NCBI GenBank assembly: GCA_004078665.1
Contig: SCFO01000001.1
Location: 150,377-214,376 of the forward strand
Reading direction: 5' to 3'
Source: Halobacillus fulvus
Lineage (GTDB): Bacteria; Bacillota; Bacilli; Bacillales; Halobacillaceae
Length of the DNA: 64,000 nucleotides
The notes under the pieces were generated by a model. That model did no database searches. It had not been told where the DNA came from and was given only the letters and a program-made list of their open reading frames with translations. Positions 50,033-59,934 of this stretch are shown here, one piece after another. The first letter of the stretch is position 1. Each line of letters opens with the position of its first letter. A program made the translations under genes and the position numbers.

Positions 50033-50767
50033 TTGAAGAAGAAAATGATAGAAGCAAGACATTTAAATAAGTACTTCGGTGATCACCATGTACTAAAAGA
50101 TATCGACTTTGAAGTGGAGGAAGGAGAAGTTGTCGTCTTAATCGGTGCCAGTGGATCCGGTAAGAGTACACTTTTAAGATGCTTCAACTTTCTTGAGATG
50201 AAGAGTAGCGGAGATCTTGTCATCAACGAGAAAAAAGTCGATCCTAAAAAAGATGATATCAATAAAGTACGACAGCAGATCGGAATGGTTTTCCAGCATT
50301 TTCACCTATTTCCTCATAAGACGGTTATTGAAAATGTGATGGAAGCACCTGTGCAGGTTAAAAAACTCTCGAAAAATGAAGCCAAGCAGAAAGCCATAGA
50401 GCTGCTTCAAAAGGTTGGACTGGCAGATAGAGCAGATGATTATCCTTCACGCCTGTCGGGCGGTCAAAAGCAGCGTGTGGCGATTGCTAGGGCTTTAGCT
50501 ATGGAACCGGAAATCATGCTGTTTGATGAGCCGACCTCAGCTCTCGATCCAGAGTTAGTCGGTGAGGTGCTGCAGACGATGAAGCAATTGGCCCGTGAAG
50601 GGATGACGATGGTGGTTGTTACTCATGAGATGGGGTTTGCGCGTGAAGTGGCAGACCGCGTCATCTATATGCACGACGGCAAGATTGTTGAAAGTGGTTC
50701 GCCTAAGGATATCTTCTCGAATGCGAAGGAAGAACGGACGCAAGCATTCCTGGGATCCATTTTATAA
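50033..50767 (+). CDS. Amino-acid ABC transporter ATP-binding protein (GlnQ-like)
   Basis: 244 residues from TTG 50033 behind GGAGGAGAG. Walker [11 protein letters not shown]-loop [19 protein letters not shown], signature [15 protein letters not shown], Walker [15 protein letters not shown], and H-loop [13 protein letters not shown]; the wording FPHKTV..ENVMEAP and [12 protein letters not shown] is diagnostic of the polar amino-acid family. No permease or binding protein is next to it, so partners are elsewhere or it is orphaned. It is inserted between ysxC and hemA relative to B. subtilis. Confidence 0.93.
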   Translation: MKKKMIEARHLNKYFGDHHVLKDIDFEVEEGEVVVLIGASGSGKSTLLRCFNFLEMKSSGDLVINEKKVDPKKDDINKVRQQIGMVFQHFHLFPHKTVIENVMEAPVQVKKLSKNEAKQKAIELLQKVGLADRADDYPSRLSGGQKQRVAIARALAMEPEIMLFDEPTSALDPELVGEVLQTMKQLAREGMTMVVVTHEMGFAREVADRVIYMHDGKIVESGSPKDIFSNAKEERTQAFLGSIL

Positions 50768-50778
50768 ATAAACCATAC

Positions 50779-50813
50779 AAAAAAGGTGTCGGATCGTCTC
50801 CGACACCTTTTTT
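50779..50813. terminator. Strong bidirectional terminator
   Basis: AAAAAAGGTGTCGGA and TCCGACACCTTTTTT form a perfect 15-bp stem with a five-base loop, between convergent genes. Confidence 0.95.
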
Positions 50814-50861
50814 GTGGATATATGTTTGATTTAGTGTTGAATAGGCAAACTATACAAAAGA

Positions 50862-51341
50862 TCACTTTTTTCGAATCATGTAAATGCCTAAACCGATGAG
50901 TACAAGTGGCCAAAATCTTTCGATCCAAGTCACCGACTGTTGAATCCACATAAACCAACCTGGACGTGTCGGTGAAAGAAGGGCAAAAAGACCGACCCCT
51001 GTTAAAATAATCGCTGGTATGAGTCCTGCTTTCGTTTTCGAGTACTTCAATAAAAAAGCGATGCCGACAATGAGTACATACATCCCCCACTGATCCGGCC
51101 AAAAGGCAAACAGACGTAACGCGTGAAAATGAATTCCGAATCCTAAAAGGAGAACGCCTATAAACAGTCCGGTATATTCTCTCGTCATATAACTGTAGAT
51201 AAGAAGGACAGCCCCGATGATGACGAGCAGGGATGGCCAGGAATTGTAGGCGGAAAGAAACGGAATGCTCCATAGGTTCAATGAAAAGTAAAGGCCGAAG
51301 CCAAGGAGTAAAAAGCCTAATAATGAATAGTGTTTGTTCAT
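50862..51341 (-). CDS. Multi-pass membrane protein, LiaI/LiaF-like TM region
   Basis: 159 residues, with about six hydrophobic segments and little else (YSLLGFLLLGFGLYFSL; WPSLLVIIGAVLLIYSY; GLFIGVLLLGFGIHF; FWPLVLIGLGIYMIRKK). The repeating W-P-L/I-x-L-I-x-G-x-x-L pattern is that of the LiaI-LiaF-type transmembrane domain. Divergent from hemA. No attached sensor domain or lia operon, so the role is unknown; cell-envelope stress is only a guess. Confidence 0.72.
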   Translation of the reverse strand: MNKHYSLLGFLLLGFGLYFSLNLWSIPFLSAYNSWPSLLVIIGAVLLIYSYMTREYTGLFIGVLLLGFGIHFHALRLFAFWPDQWGMYVLIVGIAFLLKYSKTKAGLIPAIILTGVGLFALLSPTRPGWFMWIQQSVTWIERFWPLVLIGLGIYMIRKK

Positions 51342-51543
51342 GAATGATCACTTCCTGTTTTTCTAATGGATAAATGTGTCGGATTCTTGCGCTTATGCGG
51401 ATGTTTTGATATATTACAAACGGGTTATAATTTAAATTAATTCTAAATAAGTTGTAAAGATTACGAATTGCGGTAGTTTTATCCTATCATATCAATTTCA
51501 AAATCTGTTCATACTTTATCAAAAAAACTTTGATAGATCCATG

Positions 51544-51558
51544 TTATAATGAATATAT
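51544..51558 (+). promoter_or_regulatory. PerR-like box over the hemA -10 region
   Basis: TTATAAT-G-AATATAT matches 12 of 14 defined positions of the Per box TTATAATNATTATAA. It covers TATAAT (51545-51550), a -10 hexamer 45 bases before hemA. A convincing -35 is lacking. In B. subtilis PerR represses hemAXCDBL, so the match is in the right place. Confidence 0.65.
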
Positions 51559-51594
51559 GTGATTAGAATGGAACGTTTAATGGGGGTAGATGGA

Positions 51595-52968
51595 ATGCAT
51601 ATTTTAGCTGTCGGTCTTAACTATAAAACAGCCCCTGTGGAAATTCGGGAAAAGCTTACATTTTCTGAAGCGCGTTTGCAAGAAGCCATGCAGGAGCTGA
51701 ATGCACGTAAAAGTATTTTAGAGAATGTGATTATTTCTACATGCAATCGTACGGAGATATACGCAGTTGTCGATCAGCTGCATACAGGCCGCTATTATAT
51801 CAAACAGTTTTTGGCGGACTGGTTTCAAATAGAAAAGGAAGAGTTCTCACCTTTCCTTTCTATCTATGAAGCGGACGGAGCGATTGAACATTTATTGAGA
51901 GTAACATCCGGTCTCGATTCCATGGTGCTGGGAGAAACTCAAATACTCGGTCAAATGAAACAGGCTTTTTTGAGAGCGCAAGAAACAGGATCCACCGGGA
52001 CCATCTTCAACCAACTGTTTAAGCAGGCAGTGACGATGGCCAAGAAAGCTCACAAAGATACAGAGATCGGCGAAAATGCTGTTTCCGTGAGCTACGCAGC
52101 AGTAGAACTAGCTAGAAAGATTTTCGGTGACCTCGTTCATAAGCATATCGTCATACTTGGTGCAGGGAAGATGGGGGAACTTGCTGCTAAAAACCTTCAA
52201 GGTTCAGGAGTGAGAAAAGTTTCTGTCGTCAACCGGACGTTATCTAAGGCACAAGTGGTCGCCGATCAATTCAATGGACAAGCGAAAACAATGCAGGACC
52301 TTGATGAAGTGTTAGCGGATGCTGATATCGTCATTAGTTCGACTGGGTCCAGTCAGTATGTAGTGACGAAAGATCTGCTTGAACCTATTCATAAGAAACG
52401 GAAAGGGAAACCTCTTTTCTTTGTAGATATTGCGGTTCCGAGGGATTTGGACCCTGCGATGGAAAGTTTAGAGAGCGTTTTCCTCTATGATATCGACGAC
52501 CTGCAAGGAATTGTCGATGCAAACCTTGAAATGCGAAAGCAAGCTGCAGAAGAGATTGAACTGATGATCGAAGCTGAAATCGTCGAGTTCAAAGAATGGC
52601 TCCAAACGATCGGTGTCGTTCCGGTTATCTCTGCTCTTCGCACGAAAGCACTTAGCATTCAGGCGGAAACAATGAAAAGCATCGAACGAAAAATGCCTGA
52701 ACTTACGGAACGAGAACGGAAAGTATTGAACAAGCACACGAAAAGCATCATCAATCAAATGCTTAAAGATCCAATTTTGCAGGCGAAAGAATTTGCCGCT
52801 CAGCCGGATGCAGAGGAAACCCTCCGTTTATTCACACAAATATTCGGAATCGAGGAGCAGGTTCAGGAAGAGATTACAGAGCAGGAGAAAAAAAACACTG
52901 CGATGAAGAGTCATGAAAACGAAAAAACACCTGCCTTTTCTGTTATCACCCCAATGGCGAACTCCTGA
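51595..52968 (+). CDS. hemA: Glutamyl-tRNA reductase
   Basis: 457 residues from ATG 51595 behind [26 protein letters not shown] at the start, catalytic Cys in [21 protein letters not shown], and the NADPH-binding [13 protein letters not shown] are all present; the C-terminal dimerisation helix follows with an extra charged tail. Converts glutamyl-tRNA to glutamate-1-semialdehyde, the first committed step of C5-pathway tetrapyrrole synthesis. First gene of the hem operon; likely controlled by PerR at the DNA level and by haem-linked degradation, as in B. subtilis. Confidence 0.98.
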   Translation: MHILAVGLNYKTAPVEIREKLTFSEARLQEAMQELNARKSILENVIISTCNRTEIYAVVDQLHTGRYYIKQFLADWFQIEKEEFSPFLSIYEADGAIEHLLRVTSGLDSMVLGETQILGQMKQAFLRAQETGSTGTIFNQLFKQAVTMAKKAHKDTEIGENAVSVSYAAVELARKIFGDLVHKHIVILGAGKMGELAAKNLQGSGVRKVSVVNRTLSKAQVVADQFNGQAKTMQDLDEVLADADIVISSTGSSQYVVTKDLLEPIHKKRKGKPLFFVDIAVPRDLDPAMESLESVFLYDIDDLQGIVDANLEMRKQAAEEIELMIEAEIVEFKEWLQTIGVVPVISALRTKALSIQAETMKSIERKMPELTERERKVLNKHTKSIINQMLKDPILQAKEFAAQPDAEETLRLFTQIFGIEEQVQEEITEQEKKNTAMKSHENEKTPAFSVITPMANS

Positions 52969-52980
52969 GGGGAATGCTGA

Positions 52981-53799
52981 ATGTTTGATTTTAAGTGGGT
53001 ATATGAACTCATATTGTTATTATATGGACTAAGTATAGTTGGATACTTTATCGATTTTATCCAAAACAACCGGAAGGTGAATCGCATCGCCTTCTGGTTA
53101 CTTAGTATGGTTTGGATTCTTCAAACCATTTTTTTATTGACTCAATTTTACATGGTGGAAAATTTTCCGATTATGACCGTTTACGACGGGCTTTATTTTT
53201 ATACGTGGATTCTTGTCACCTTTTCCTTGATCATAAACCGCCTCTTCCGGGTGGACTTCCTTGTGTTCTTTACGAATATCGTAGGCTTTCTCGTGATGTT
53301 GATCCATATATCGACAAGGGCTCAGAACGATTTGAAAGACCGTGGCATCGAGCTGGTCAATGAGATGCTTGTCGTGCACATCAGTCTGGCGATTTTATCG
53401 TATGGTTTTTTCACCTTATCGTTTATTTTTTCATTATTGTATTTACTTCAATATCGATTGCTTAAGCAGAAGAAGTGGGATGCCCGGTTATTCCGGCTTG
53501 GCGATTTAACGAAGCTCGATCATTTTTCGTATATCGCGGTTGTGCTTGGTGTTCCGCTTCTGCTGATTGCGATCATTTTAGGGATCACGTGGGGCTATGT
53601 TTCCCCTGATGAATTCTATTGGTACGATTCGAAAACGCTCGGGTCTTTCCTTGTATTGATCGTTTATATGATCTACCTCTTCTTAAGGGTTGTGAAAGGA
53701 TATCAAGGCCGTACGATTTCCCTATTTAATTCGGCTGCCTTCTTATTTCTGCTTATCAACTTCTTTTTATTCGGATCCTTATCGAACTTCCATTTTTAG
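52981..53799 (+). CDS. hemX: HemX, CcsA-like membrane protein
   Basis: 272 residues with eight membrane helices; the cytochrome-c assembly (CcsA/ResC-like) core is visible in [34 protein letters not shown] and [40 protein letters not shown]. In B. subtilis HemX lowers HemA level. Lies 12 bases after hemA and 17 before hemC. Confidence 0.93.
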   Translation: MFDFKWVYELILLLYGLSIVGYFIDFIQNNRKVNRIAFWLLSMVWILQTIFLLTQFYMVENFPIMTVYDGLYFYTWILVTFSLIINRLFRVDFLVFFTNIVGFLVMLIHISTRAQNDLKDRGIELVNEMLVVHISLAILSYGFFTLSFIFSLLYLLQYRLLKQKKWDARLFRLGDLTKLDHFSYIAVVLGVPLLLIAIILGITWGYVSPDEFYWYDSKTLGSFLVLIVYMIYLFLRVVKGYQGRTISLFNSAAFLFLLINFFLFGSLSNFHF

Positions 53800-53816
53800 T
53801 CCTAGGAGGAATTGCT

Positions 53817-54746
53817 ATGAGAAAAATTGTTATCGGTTCTAGAAAGAGTAATCTGGCTATTACCCAGACAGAATGGGTCATTGAACAATTGAAGAAAATC
53901 GATCCTTCGTATGAATTTGAAATCAAAAGAATTTCAACGAAAGGTGACCGGATTCTTGATGTCACACTTTCTAAAGTTGGCGGCAAAGGGTTATTTATCA
54001 AAGAAATTGAGCAGGCAATGTACGATGGGGAAATCGATATGGCTGTTCACAGCATGAAAGATATGCCTGCTGTTGTAGCAGAAGGCTTAACTGTTGCCTC
54101 TGTACCCATCCGTGAAGATCACAGGGACGCGTTCGTCTCAAACAATCACGTCGCTCTCAAGGACCTCCCGGAAGGTGCGATTGTCGGCACGAGCAGCTTG
54201 AGACGTGGGGCCCAGATTAAAGCGGTTCGTCCTGATCTTGAAATCAAATGGATTCGCGGGAATATCGATACACGATTAAGAAAGCTGAAAGAAGAAGATT
54301 ACGATGCCATTATCCTGGCCGCAGCTGGTTTAAAACGGATGGGTTGGGATGATGACCTCGTAACTGAATATCTTGAGCCAGAGGTATGTGTACCGGCAGT
54401 CGGTCAAGGAGCGCTTGCGATCCAGTGTCGCGAAAATGACTCCGAACTGCGCGATTACTTGCAAAAGCTGAATCATGAATATACGGCTACAACGGTGGCC
54501 GCTGAGCGTAAATTCCTTCATGACTTAAACGGCGGCTGTCAGGTTCCGATTGGAGGCTATGCTTACAGGAAAGATGATGAGATTGTCCTTACGGCACTTG
54601 TCGGGACTCCTGATGGGAAGACGATCCTTCAGGAGACGGTTAGTGGAAAAGATCCGATACAAGTCGGAAAAGAGGCCGCTGACTTATTAAAAGCACGTGG
54701 TGCACAGGAAATTGTAGATGATGCAAAAGAGGAGTATGGACAGTAA
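53817..54746 (+). CDS. hemC: Hydroxymethylbilane synthase (porphobilinogen deaminase)
   Basis: 309 residues from ATG 53817 behind [71 protein letters not shown], and the dipyrromethane cofactor cysteine in [13 protein letters not shown] mark the family. Joins four porphobilinogens into hydroxymethylbilane. Its last base overlaps hemD. Confidence 0.98.
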   Translation: MRKIVIGSRKSNLAITQTEWVIEQLKKIDPSYEFEIKRISTKGDRILDVTLSKVGGKGLFIKEIEQAMYDGEIDMAVHSMKDMPAVVAEGLTVASVPIREDHRDAFVSNNHVALKDLPEGAIVGTSSLRRGAQIKAVRPDLEIKWIRGNIDTRLRKLKEEDYDAIILAAAGLKRMGWDDDLVTEYLEPEVCVPAVGQGALAIQCRENDSELRDYLQKLNHEYTATTVAAERKFLHDLNGGCQVPIGGYAYRKDDEIVLTALVGTPDGKTILQETVSGKDPIQVGKEAADLLKARGAQEIVDDAKEEYGQ

Positions 54747-55519
54747 TGACCTCACTAGGCGGGAAAACGGTTCTTGTGACTCGTGCCAATTCCCAGGCAT
54801 CTTCTATGATTAACCTAATAAAAGATCAAGGTGGAGTGGCATTGCACACTCCACTGATCTCTTTTCAATTACATGAATCAGCTGAAAATCAGAGATTAAT
54901 CAAGCAGCTTCACGACTATTCCTGGGTGTTTTTAACGAGCTCTAATGGCGTGAAGTTTTTTTTCGAGCTTTTGCGTAGAGAGAAACAGTCGATTCCAGAT
55001 CATATAAAATTTGCGATTGTAGGAACGAAAACAAAAGCCGCTTTAGAGGGCTTTGGATATGGAGCATCCTTCATCCCGACCCGTTTTAATGCAGATACAA
55101 TGGGGAAAGAATTTTTAGAGACATACCCCGAACCAGGAAACATTCTTTACATAAGGGGAAACAGGTCCAGGGATGTGCTCCCTAAGCTATTTCAGGATAA
55201 GCACGTGTTTTTTCATTCCATGACCGCTTATGATACTCTACTAATGGAAGAACATAAATCAAAGATTGTAAAAAAAGTGACGGATCATCAGTTGGATGCA
55301 ATCACCTTCACAAGTCCGTCAACTGTCCAGGCACTAGTAGCACTCTCTGGAGATCACCGGGAGGTTTTTCGTATTCCGTGCTTTTGCATCGGACCGACAA
55401 CGGCTGATCAGGCTAAACTGGAAGGGTTTCATTACGTATTTCATCCAGGACAATACACGGTCGAGGATTTGGTCACACAGATGATCGACTACTTTAGGAA
55501 AGAAAGGGATCGATTTTGA
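54746..55519 (+). CDS. hemD: Uroporphyrinogen-III synthase
   Basis: 257 residues. A divergent family known by two-lobed alpha/beta fold and few motifs: [71 protein letters not shown], and [14 protein letters not shown]. Closes hydroxymethylbilane with inversion of ring D. The stop overlaps the hemB start (TGATG). Confidence 0.95.
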   Translation: MTSLGGKTVLVTRANSQASSMINLIKDQGGVALHTPLISFQLHESAENQRLIKQLHDYSWVFLTSSNGVKFFFELLRREKQSIPDHIKFAIVGTKTKAALEGFGYGASFIPTRFNADTMGKEFLETYPEPGNILYIRGNRSRDVLPKLFQDKHVFFHSMTAYDTLLMEEHKSKIVKKVTDHQLDAITFTSPSTVQALVALSGDHREVFRIPCFCIGPTTADQAKLEGFHYVFHPGQYTVEDLVTQMIDYFRKERDRF

Positions 55520-56496
55520 TGAACGATTTGAACTTCAAACGGCATCGTAGGTTGCGTCGAACAGAATCTATGAGGGCGTTAGTACGAGAGACACATCTGC
55601 AAACAGATGATTTGATCTACCCTATATTTGTAGTGGAAGGCAGCCGTATCAAAAATGAAGTGGCTTCCATGCCTGGCGTTCACCAGGTTTCGCTTGATTA
55701 TCTTACAGAAGAAATGAATGAACTTGTCGATCTTGGCATTCGTTCTGTAATCGTGTTCGGTGTGCCGCAGGAAAAGGATGAAGTTGGCAGTCAAGCCTAT
55801 CATGAAGAAGGAATTGTACAGCGTGCGATTCGTCAGATCAAAGAAGAAACACCTTCCCTGACGGTCATTGCTGATACGTGCCTGTGTCAATATACGGATC
55901 ATGGCCATTGTGGTGTCATTCGTGAAGGGGATATCGCGAACGATGAATCCCTTGAATATTTAACAAAGACGGCTGTATCACAAGCTGAGGCAGGAGCTGA
56001 TATCATTGCTCCTTCTAATATGATGGACGGTTTCGTAGCTGCAATTCGGCGAGGACTGGACGAAGCTGGATACAGCCATATTCCGGTCATGTCCTATGCT
56101 GTGAAATACGCATCTTCCTTCTACGGTCCATTCCGTGACGCAGCTCACAGTTCCCCACAATTCGGAGATCGCCGTGCTTACCAAATGGATCCGTCCAACC
56201 GGCTAGAGGCACTGAGAGAAGCGGAATCGGATGTGGAAGAGGGAGCGGACTTTCTCATCGTAAAGCCAGCGCTTGCCTATCTGGATATCATGCGTGAGGT
56301 GAAAGACCGTTTCAACCTTCCTCTCGTTGCTTACAACGTCAGTGGGGAATATTCGATGATTAAAGCTGCTGCTCAAAATGGATGGGTCAATGAGCAGGAA
56401 ATCGTTCTGGAGAAATTGACTGCCATGAAGCGTGCGGGAGCCGATTTGATCATCACTTATTTCGCAAAAGATGCAGCAAGATGGCTGAAGCAATAA
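55519..56496 (+). CDS. hemB: Delta-aminolevulinic acid dehydratase (porphobilinogen synthase)
   Basis: 325 residues from ATG 55519. [29 protein letters not shown] at the start; metal-site [16 protein letters not shown]; active-site lysines in [18 protein letters not shown] and [27 protein letters not shown] near the end. Condenses two aminolevulinates. Translation is coupled to hemD. A 22-base gap separates it from the extended hemL frame. Confidence 0.98.
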   Translation: MNDLNFKRHRRLRRTESMRALVRETHLQTDDLIYPIFVVEGSRIKNEVASMPGVHQVSLDYLTEEMNELVDLGIRSVIVFGVPQEKDEVGSQAYHEEGIVQRAIRQIKEETPSLTVIADTCLCQYTDHGHCGVIREGDIANDESLEYLTKTAVSQAEAGADIIAPSNMMDGFVAAIRRGLDEAGYSHIPVMSYAVKYASSFYGPFRDAAHSSPQFGDRRAYQMDPSNRLEALREAESDVEEGADFLIVKPALAYLDIMREVKDRFNLPLVAYNVSGEYSMIKAAAQNGWVNEQEIVLEKLTAMKRAGADLIITYFAKDAARWLKQ

Positions 56497-56529
56497 ACCG
56501 TTTTTTTATTCGAAAGGGTGTGTCTGAAG

Positions 56530-57813
56530 ATGAGAAAATTTGATCAATCGCAGACTGCTTATGAGAAAGCAGTGAATTTGATGCCAGGCGGAGTGAACTC
56601 CCCGGTACGAGCATTCAAGTCAGTCAACATGGATCCTATTTTTATGGAAAGAGCGAAGGGATCTAAGCTTTATGACATCGATGGAAATGAATACATTGAC
56701 TACGTACTGAGTTTCGGCCCATTGATTTTAGGTCATGCTGACGAAAGAGTGACGGAAGCTTTGAAAACGGCGACAGAGCATGGGACAAGCTTTGGAACGC
56801 CGACGATAAAAGAAAATGAACTTGCTGAACTCGTCATTGACCGTGTCCCATCCATTGAGATGGTACGGATGGTCAACTCTGGTACAGAAGCCACGATGAG
56901 TGCGCTTAGGGTAGCCAGAGGTTATACAGGTCGTGACAAGATCCTGAAATTTGAAGGGAATTACCATGGTCATGGAGATTCGCTGCTAATCAAAGCCGGT
57001 TCTGGAGTGGCCACACTCGGACTGCCAGATTCTCCTGGTGTTCCAGAGTCGATTGCTCAAAACACGATCACTGTCCCTTACAATGATTTGGAAAGTGTAC
57101 GTTACGTCTTTGAGGAGTATGGAGACGATTTGGCAGCGGTAATCATCGAGCCCGTATCAGGGAACATGGGAGTTGTCCCTCCGAACGAAGGATTTCTTCA
57201 GGAACTCCGCCAACTGACAGAGGATAACGGAACGATTCTAATTTTCGATGAAGTCATGACAGGTTTTCGCGTCGGTTTTCATAGTGCACAGGGCCACTTT
57301 GGAGTGACTCCGGATATGACGTGTCTTGGCAAAGTAATCGGTGGAGGCCTTCCTGTGGGTGCATACGGAGGCAAGCGTGAAATCATGGAACGTGTAGCTC
57401 CGGTCGGAGACATTTACCAAGCGGGTACGTTATCTGGAAACCCTCTCGCAATGACGGCAGGATTCGAAACCATTTCGGCTATGACAAAAGAGGCTTATGC
57501 CTCCATCAATGAAAAAGTGGACCGACTGATTGAGGGCTATAAACAAGCGGCGAAGAAGTACAATGTTCCTTTAACGGTCAACCGTGCGGGATCTATGGTC
57601 GGCTTTTTCTTTACGAATGAACCGGTCACGAATTTCGAGACAGCCAATCAATCGGATCTTGACTTGTTCACTCGCTATTACCAAGGAATGATCCAAGAAG
57701 GTGTTTATCTCCCACCTTCACAATTCGAAGGTCTGTTCTTATCTGTCAAACATACAGATGAGGACATCGAAAAAACAATTCAGGCGGCAGAAAAAGTATT
57801 CTCCACTCTATAA
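56530..57813 (+). CDS. hemL: Glutamate-1-semialdehyde 2,1-aminomutase
   Basis: 428 residues from ATG 56530; GTG four codons upstream overlaps the AAAGGGTG site. PLP-dependent class III aminotransferase fold: [42 protein letters not shown], and the PLP lysine in [20 protein letters not shown]. Makes 5-aminolevulinate from the HemA product. Last gene of the operon; terminator follows. Confidence 0.98.
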   Translation: MRKFDQSQTAYEKAVNLMPGGVNSPVRAFKSVNMDPIFMERAKGSKLYDIDGNEYIDYVLSFGPLILGHADERVTEALKTATEHGTSFGTPTIKENELAELVIDRVPSIEMVRMVNSGTEATMSALRVARGYTGRDKILKFEGNYHGHGDSLLIKAGSGVATLGLPDSPGVPESIAQNTITVPYNDLESVRYVFEEYGDDLAAVIIEPVSGNMGVVPPNEGFLQELRQLTEDNGTILIFDEVMTGFRVGFHSAQGHFGVTPDMTCLGKVIGGGLPVGAYGGKREIMERVAPVGDIYQAGTLSGNPLAMTAGFETISAMTKEAYASINEKVDRLIEGYKQAAKKYNVPLTVNRAGSMVGFFFTNEPVTNFETANQSDLDLFTRYYQGMIQEGVYLPPSQFEGLFLSVKHTDEDIEKTIQAAEKVFSTL

Positions 57814-57823
57814 CATTCCTAGA

Positions 57824-57865
57824 CGCACGAAACCTTGTAATGAAAACCAAGGTTTCGTGCGTTTT
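57824..57865 (+). terminator. Terminator of the hem operon
   Basis: CGCACGAAACCTTG and CAAGGTTTCGTGCG form a perfect 14-bp stem with a 10-base loop, then TTTTC. Confidence 0.93.
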
Positions 57866-58000
57866 CGTTGAAAAAAACCCTCTTAATTTAACGAAAGTCA
57901 TGATGAAAACTTAGTTTGGGTAGGATTTGTTACACTTAATGGGTTATTAGAAAAAGTCTCATGTGCGTTTGATTTAATGTCAACAGAATCTTCAAGTCGT

Positions 58001-58170
58001 GTTTCCGTTCATTGATTCTGGTGAGGAGGGGCGGGAAATGGCGAGATTCCTATGGGGAGGAAAGGGCAGGCTGAGATCCCGCAGGAGCCTTGCTCCGAGG
58101 AAGCTCAGCGCCCGCCCATGGAAAGCGAGTTATTTCCCGCCCCTCCAGCACTGGCATGACAAACGGAAAC
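58001..58170. repeat. Large imperfect inverted-repeat element between hemL and spoVID
   Basis: Nested arms pair symmetrically: GTTTCCGTT (58001-58009) with AACGGAAAC (58162-58170); AGGGGCGGGAAAT (58027-58039) with ATTTCCCGCCCCT (58132-58144); inside, GGGC-x-GGC-x-GAG region with CTC-AGCGCCCGCCC, and a GGAGC/GCTCC hairpin at the centre. GC-rich unlike the flanks. It resembles a dispersed intergenic repeat seen in Bacillaceae genomes. A 63-codon frame at 57999-58190 across it is a by-product. The rest of the 57866-58303 gap shows only AT-rich sequence. Confidence 0.8.
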
Positions 58171-58303
58171 TTCCCACGAAGATCAACTAACCAGGTGGGT
58201 CATTTAGGAATAAATAAGAAACATTTCATGTATAAACTCTTCATCTCAACATAGCTTTTTAATAGAGGATGATTGCTTTATTTTGATGGGGAGGGACTTT
58301 AAT

Positions 58304-59323
58304 TTGCAAAATCAATCGAATGTTTTCACGTTTTATTTAGATGAATCGCTGTGGTTCAAGGAAGGACAGGGCGTTCGTGAGCTGATTGGAATATCATTGG
58401 AACCAGAGATCTCGATTGAGGAATTCGGTCAGGAAGTGCGCCTCACAGGAACAGTGGCTTTAGCGGGAGAGTATATGCTGGCAGAGGAGGAGCAATGGGA
58501 AAGTGGAGCTTCCTCATCACGATTCGTTGATACTGTGGAAGAAGGGGAGGAAGGAGCTTTTCATTTTTCACATGCTTTCCCTGTAGAAATATCGGTTCCA
58601 CTCAATCGTGTCTCGAGTTTAGATGATGTTCACGTCGATATTTCGAGCTTTGATTACGAGCTCCCTGAACAAAATCAGCTCCGTCTTCACGCACAGTTAA
58701 ATATCAATGGGATTGAATCGAAAAGCAGTGCTCAACATGCGGAATCCTTTGATGAATCAACGACCTTTGAACCGGTCGATTTTAATCAAAAGGAAGTAGA
58801 GGAGCGGACGGTTGTACCGGAACAGGATGCTCCAGTCATTCAGCTGAATGAGTATGAAGCGCAAGATAAGAGTGAAAATGTAGAAACGGCTGAATCAGGG
58901 GAAGAAGGAAGGTGGCATTACAAGAAAAGTCAAAGCTTCTCTGAATTTTTTGGTCATGAGCAAAAAGAAGAGGAAGAGACGGAGAGCATTTCAAGTGAAA
59001 GCTCTGTCCAGGTGGAGGATTCTTCTATATCTTACGCAGAGTCTTCATCATCAGCGCCTTCTGTTTCTTCATCCGTTTCTTCATCAGATAAACATGAAGC
59101 GAAACCGGCTCCTACCGGAATGGACGGGATCAAGCAGGTGTTCAAGCATCTGTTCCCGAACAGGGATGAATCTTATACCCAGATGAAGATGTATATCGTT
59201 CAGGAAGAGGAGACACTCGAGTCGATCGCGGACCGTTATGGTATATCCGTAAAGCAACTGGAGCGGATCAACGAATATGAAAGCGAAGTATCGCCTGGAC
59301 AGATTGTCTATATTCCTCGTTAG
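58304..59323 (+). CDS. spoVID: Spore coat assembly protein SpoVID
   Basis: 339 residues from TTG 58304 behind GGGGAGGG. The N-terminal domain FTFYLDESLWFKEGQGVRELIGISLEPEISIEEFGQEVRLTGTVALAGEYML is characteristic of SpoVID/SafA-linked coat proteins. A low-complexity Glu/Ser-rich middle (220-270) leads to a C-terminal LysM domain (MYIVQEEETLESIADRYGISVKQLERINEYESEVSPGQIVYIPR). SpoVID drives encasement of the forespore by coat layers. This proves a spore-forming host. Likely under mother-cell sigma-E control, though I did not find a clear promoter. Confidence 0.93.
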   Translation: MQNQSNVFTFYLDESLWFKEGQGVRELIGISLEPEISIEEFGQEVRLTGTVALAGEYMLAEEEQWESGASSSRFVDTVEEGEEGAFHFSHAFPVEISVPLNRVSSLDDVHVDISSFDYELPEQNQLRLHAQLNINGIESKSSAQHAESFDESTTFEPVDFNQKEVEERTVVPEQDAPVIQLNEYEAQDKSENVETAESGEEGRWHYKKSQSFSEFFGHEQKEEEETESISSESSVQVEDSSISYAESSSSAPSVSSSVSSSDKHEAKPAPTGMDGIKQVFKHLFPNRDESYTQMKMYIVQEEETLESIADRYGISVKQLERINEYESEVSPGQIVYIPR

Positions 59324-59517
59324 ATCCATTTATATTTAAAGGCGAGGAAAAATCCGATGACAATACCCAGTAAGAATATATCGAATGTAGTCGGCCAAAA
59401 AATCGTCCGGATCGCCTGAAATACTAAAATCGGTAGCAGCCACTTTTCAATCCAGTACAGCCAAGTACGGCACCATGCCGGAAGCCGGTATCGGTAAAAT
59501 CGACTCAAAAGGTTCAC
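59320..59517 (-). CDS. Small membrane protein, convergent with spoVID
   Basis: 65 residues leftward; its stop overlaps the spoVID stop by four bases. One or two hydrophobic helices (WLLPILVFQAIRTIFWPTTFDIFLLGIVIGFFLAFKYKWI) follow a basic N-terminus (RFYRYRLPAW). Behind AAGGAGGGTG on the minus strand. It occupies the place of ysxE in B. subtilis but is unrelated. Function unknown. Confidence 0.72.
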   Translation of the reverse strand: MNLLSRFYRYRLPAWCRTWLYWIEKWLLPILVFQAIRTIFWPTTFDIFLLGIVIGFFLAFKYKWI

Positions 59518-59639
59518 CCTCCTTTTTTTAAATAAACGCTGTGTATTTTAAGAAAGAATGGGTTTTTATAAAAAGAGTTGACTAAACTCTGTCTTTCTAT
59601 ATACAATATGTAATACATCATCTATACGTGAAATGCAGT

Positions 59640-59880
59640 GATGGGGAAGAGTACGCGAACAATTCCTTCAGAGAGGAAAACAAGTGGTGAGAGTTTTCCA
59701 GGAACCCTGTAAGTGGAAGGTCGCCCCGGATGCAGCTTCTTTGAACATGAGTAGGAGAAGCCGGTTAGAAGCCGTTACAAGGAATGAAGTGTGCAGATAT
59801 TTTTTCTGCAAATGAAGGTGGTACCACGGAAACAGATCCTTTTCGTCCTTTTTTGGATGAAGAGGATTTTTTTATTTCTG
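59640..59880 (+). promoter_or_regulatory. T-box riboswitch (valine) leader of valS
   Basis: The T-box core AAGGTGGTACCACGG lies at 59815-59829. Its terminator, ATCCTTTTCGTCC with GGATGAAGAGGAT then TTTTTTT, ends near 59878. Stem I starts near GATGGGGAAGAGTACGCG (about 59640), pairing GGGG with CCCC at 59724-59727, which places GTC (59720-59722) as the valine specifier codon. Uncharged tRNA-Val would favour the antiterminator and valS expression. Confidence 0.93.
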
Positions 59881-59934
59881 TTTAGAAAGTGCAGAACAGA
59901 ATGTATAAATAAAGAGAAATGAAGGAGGAAGATC

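Noticed and set aside
51418-51440. Second Per/Fur-like box upstream of hemA (TTATAATTTAAATTA)
   Set aside because: Only one half matches; AT-rich background explains it.
57999-58190. 63-codon frame across the inverted repeat
   Set aside because: Composition is forced by the GC-rich repeat, the peptide is Arg/Pro-rich without domain pattern, and there is no convincing ribosome site context independent of the repeat.
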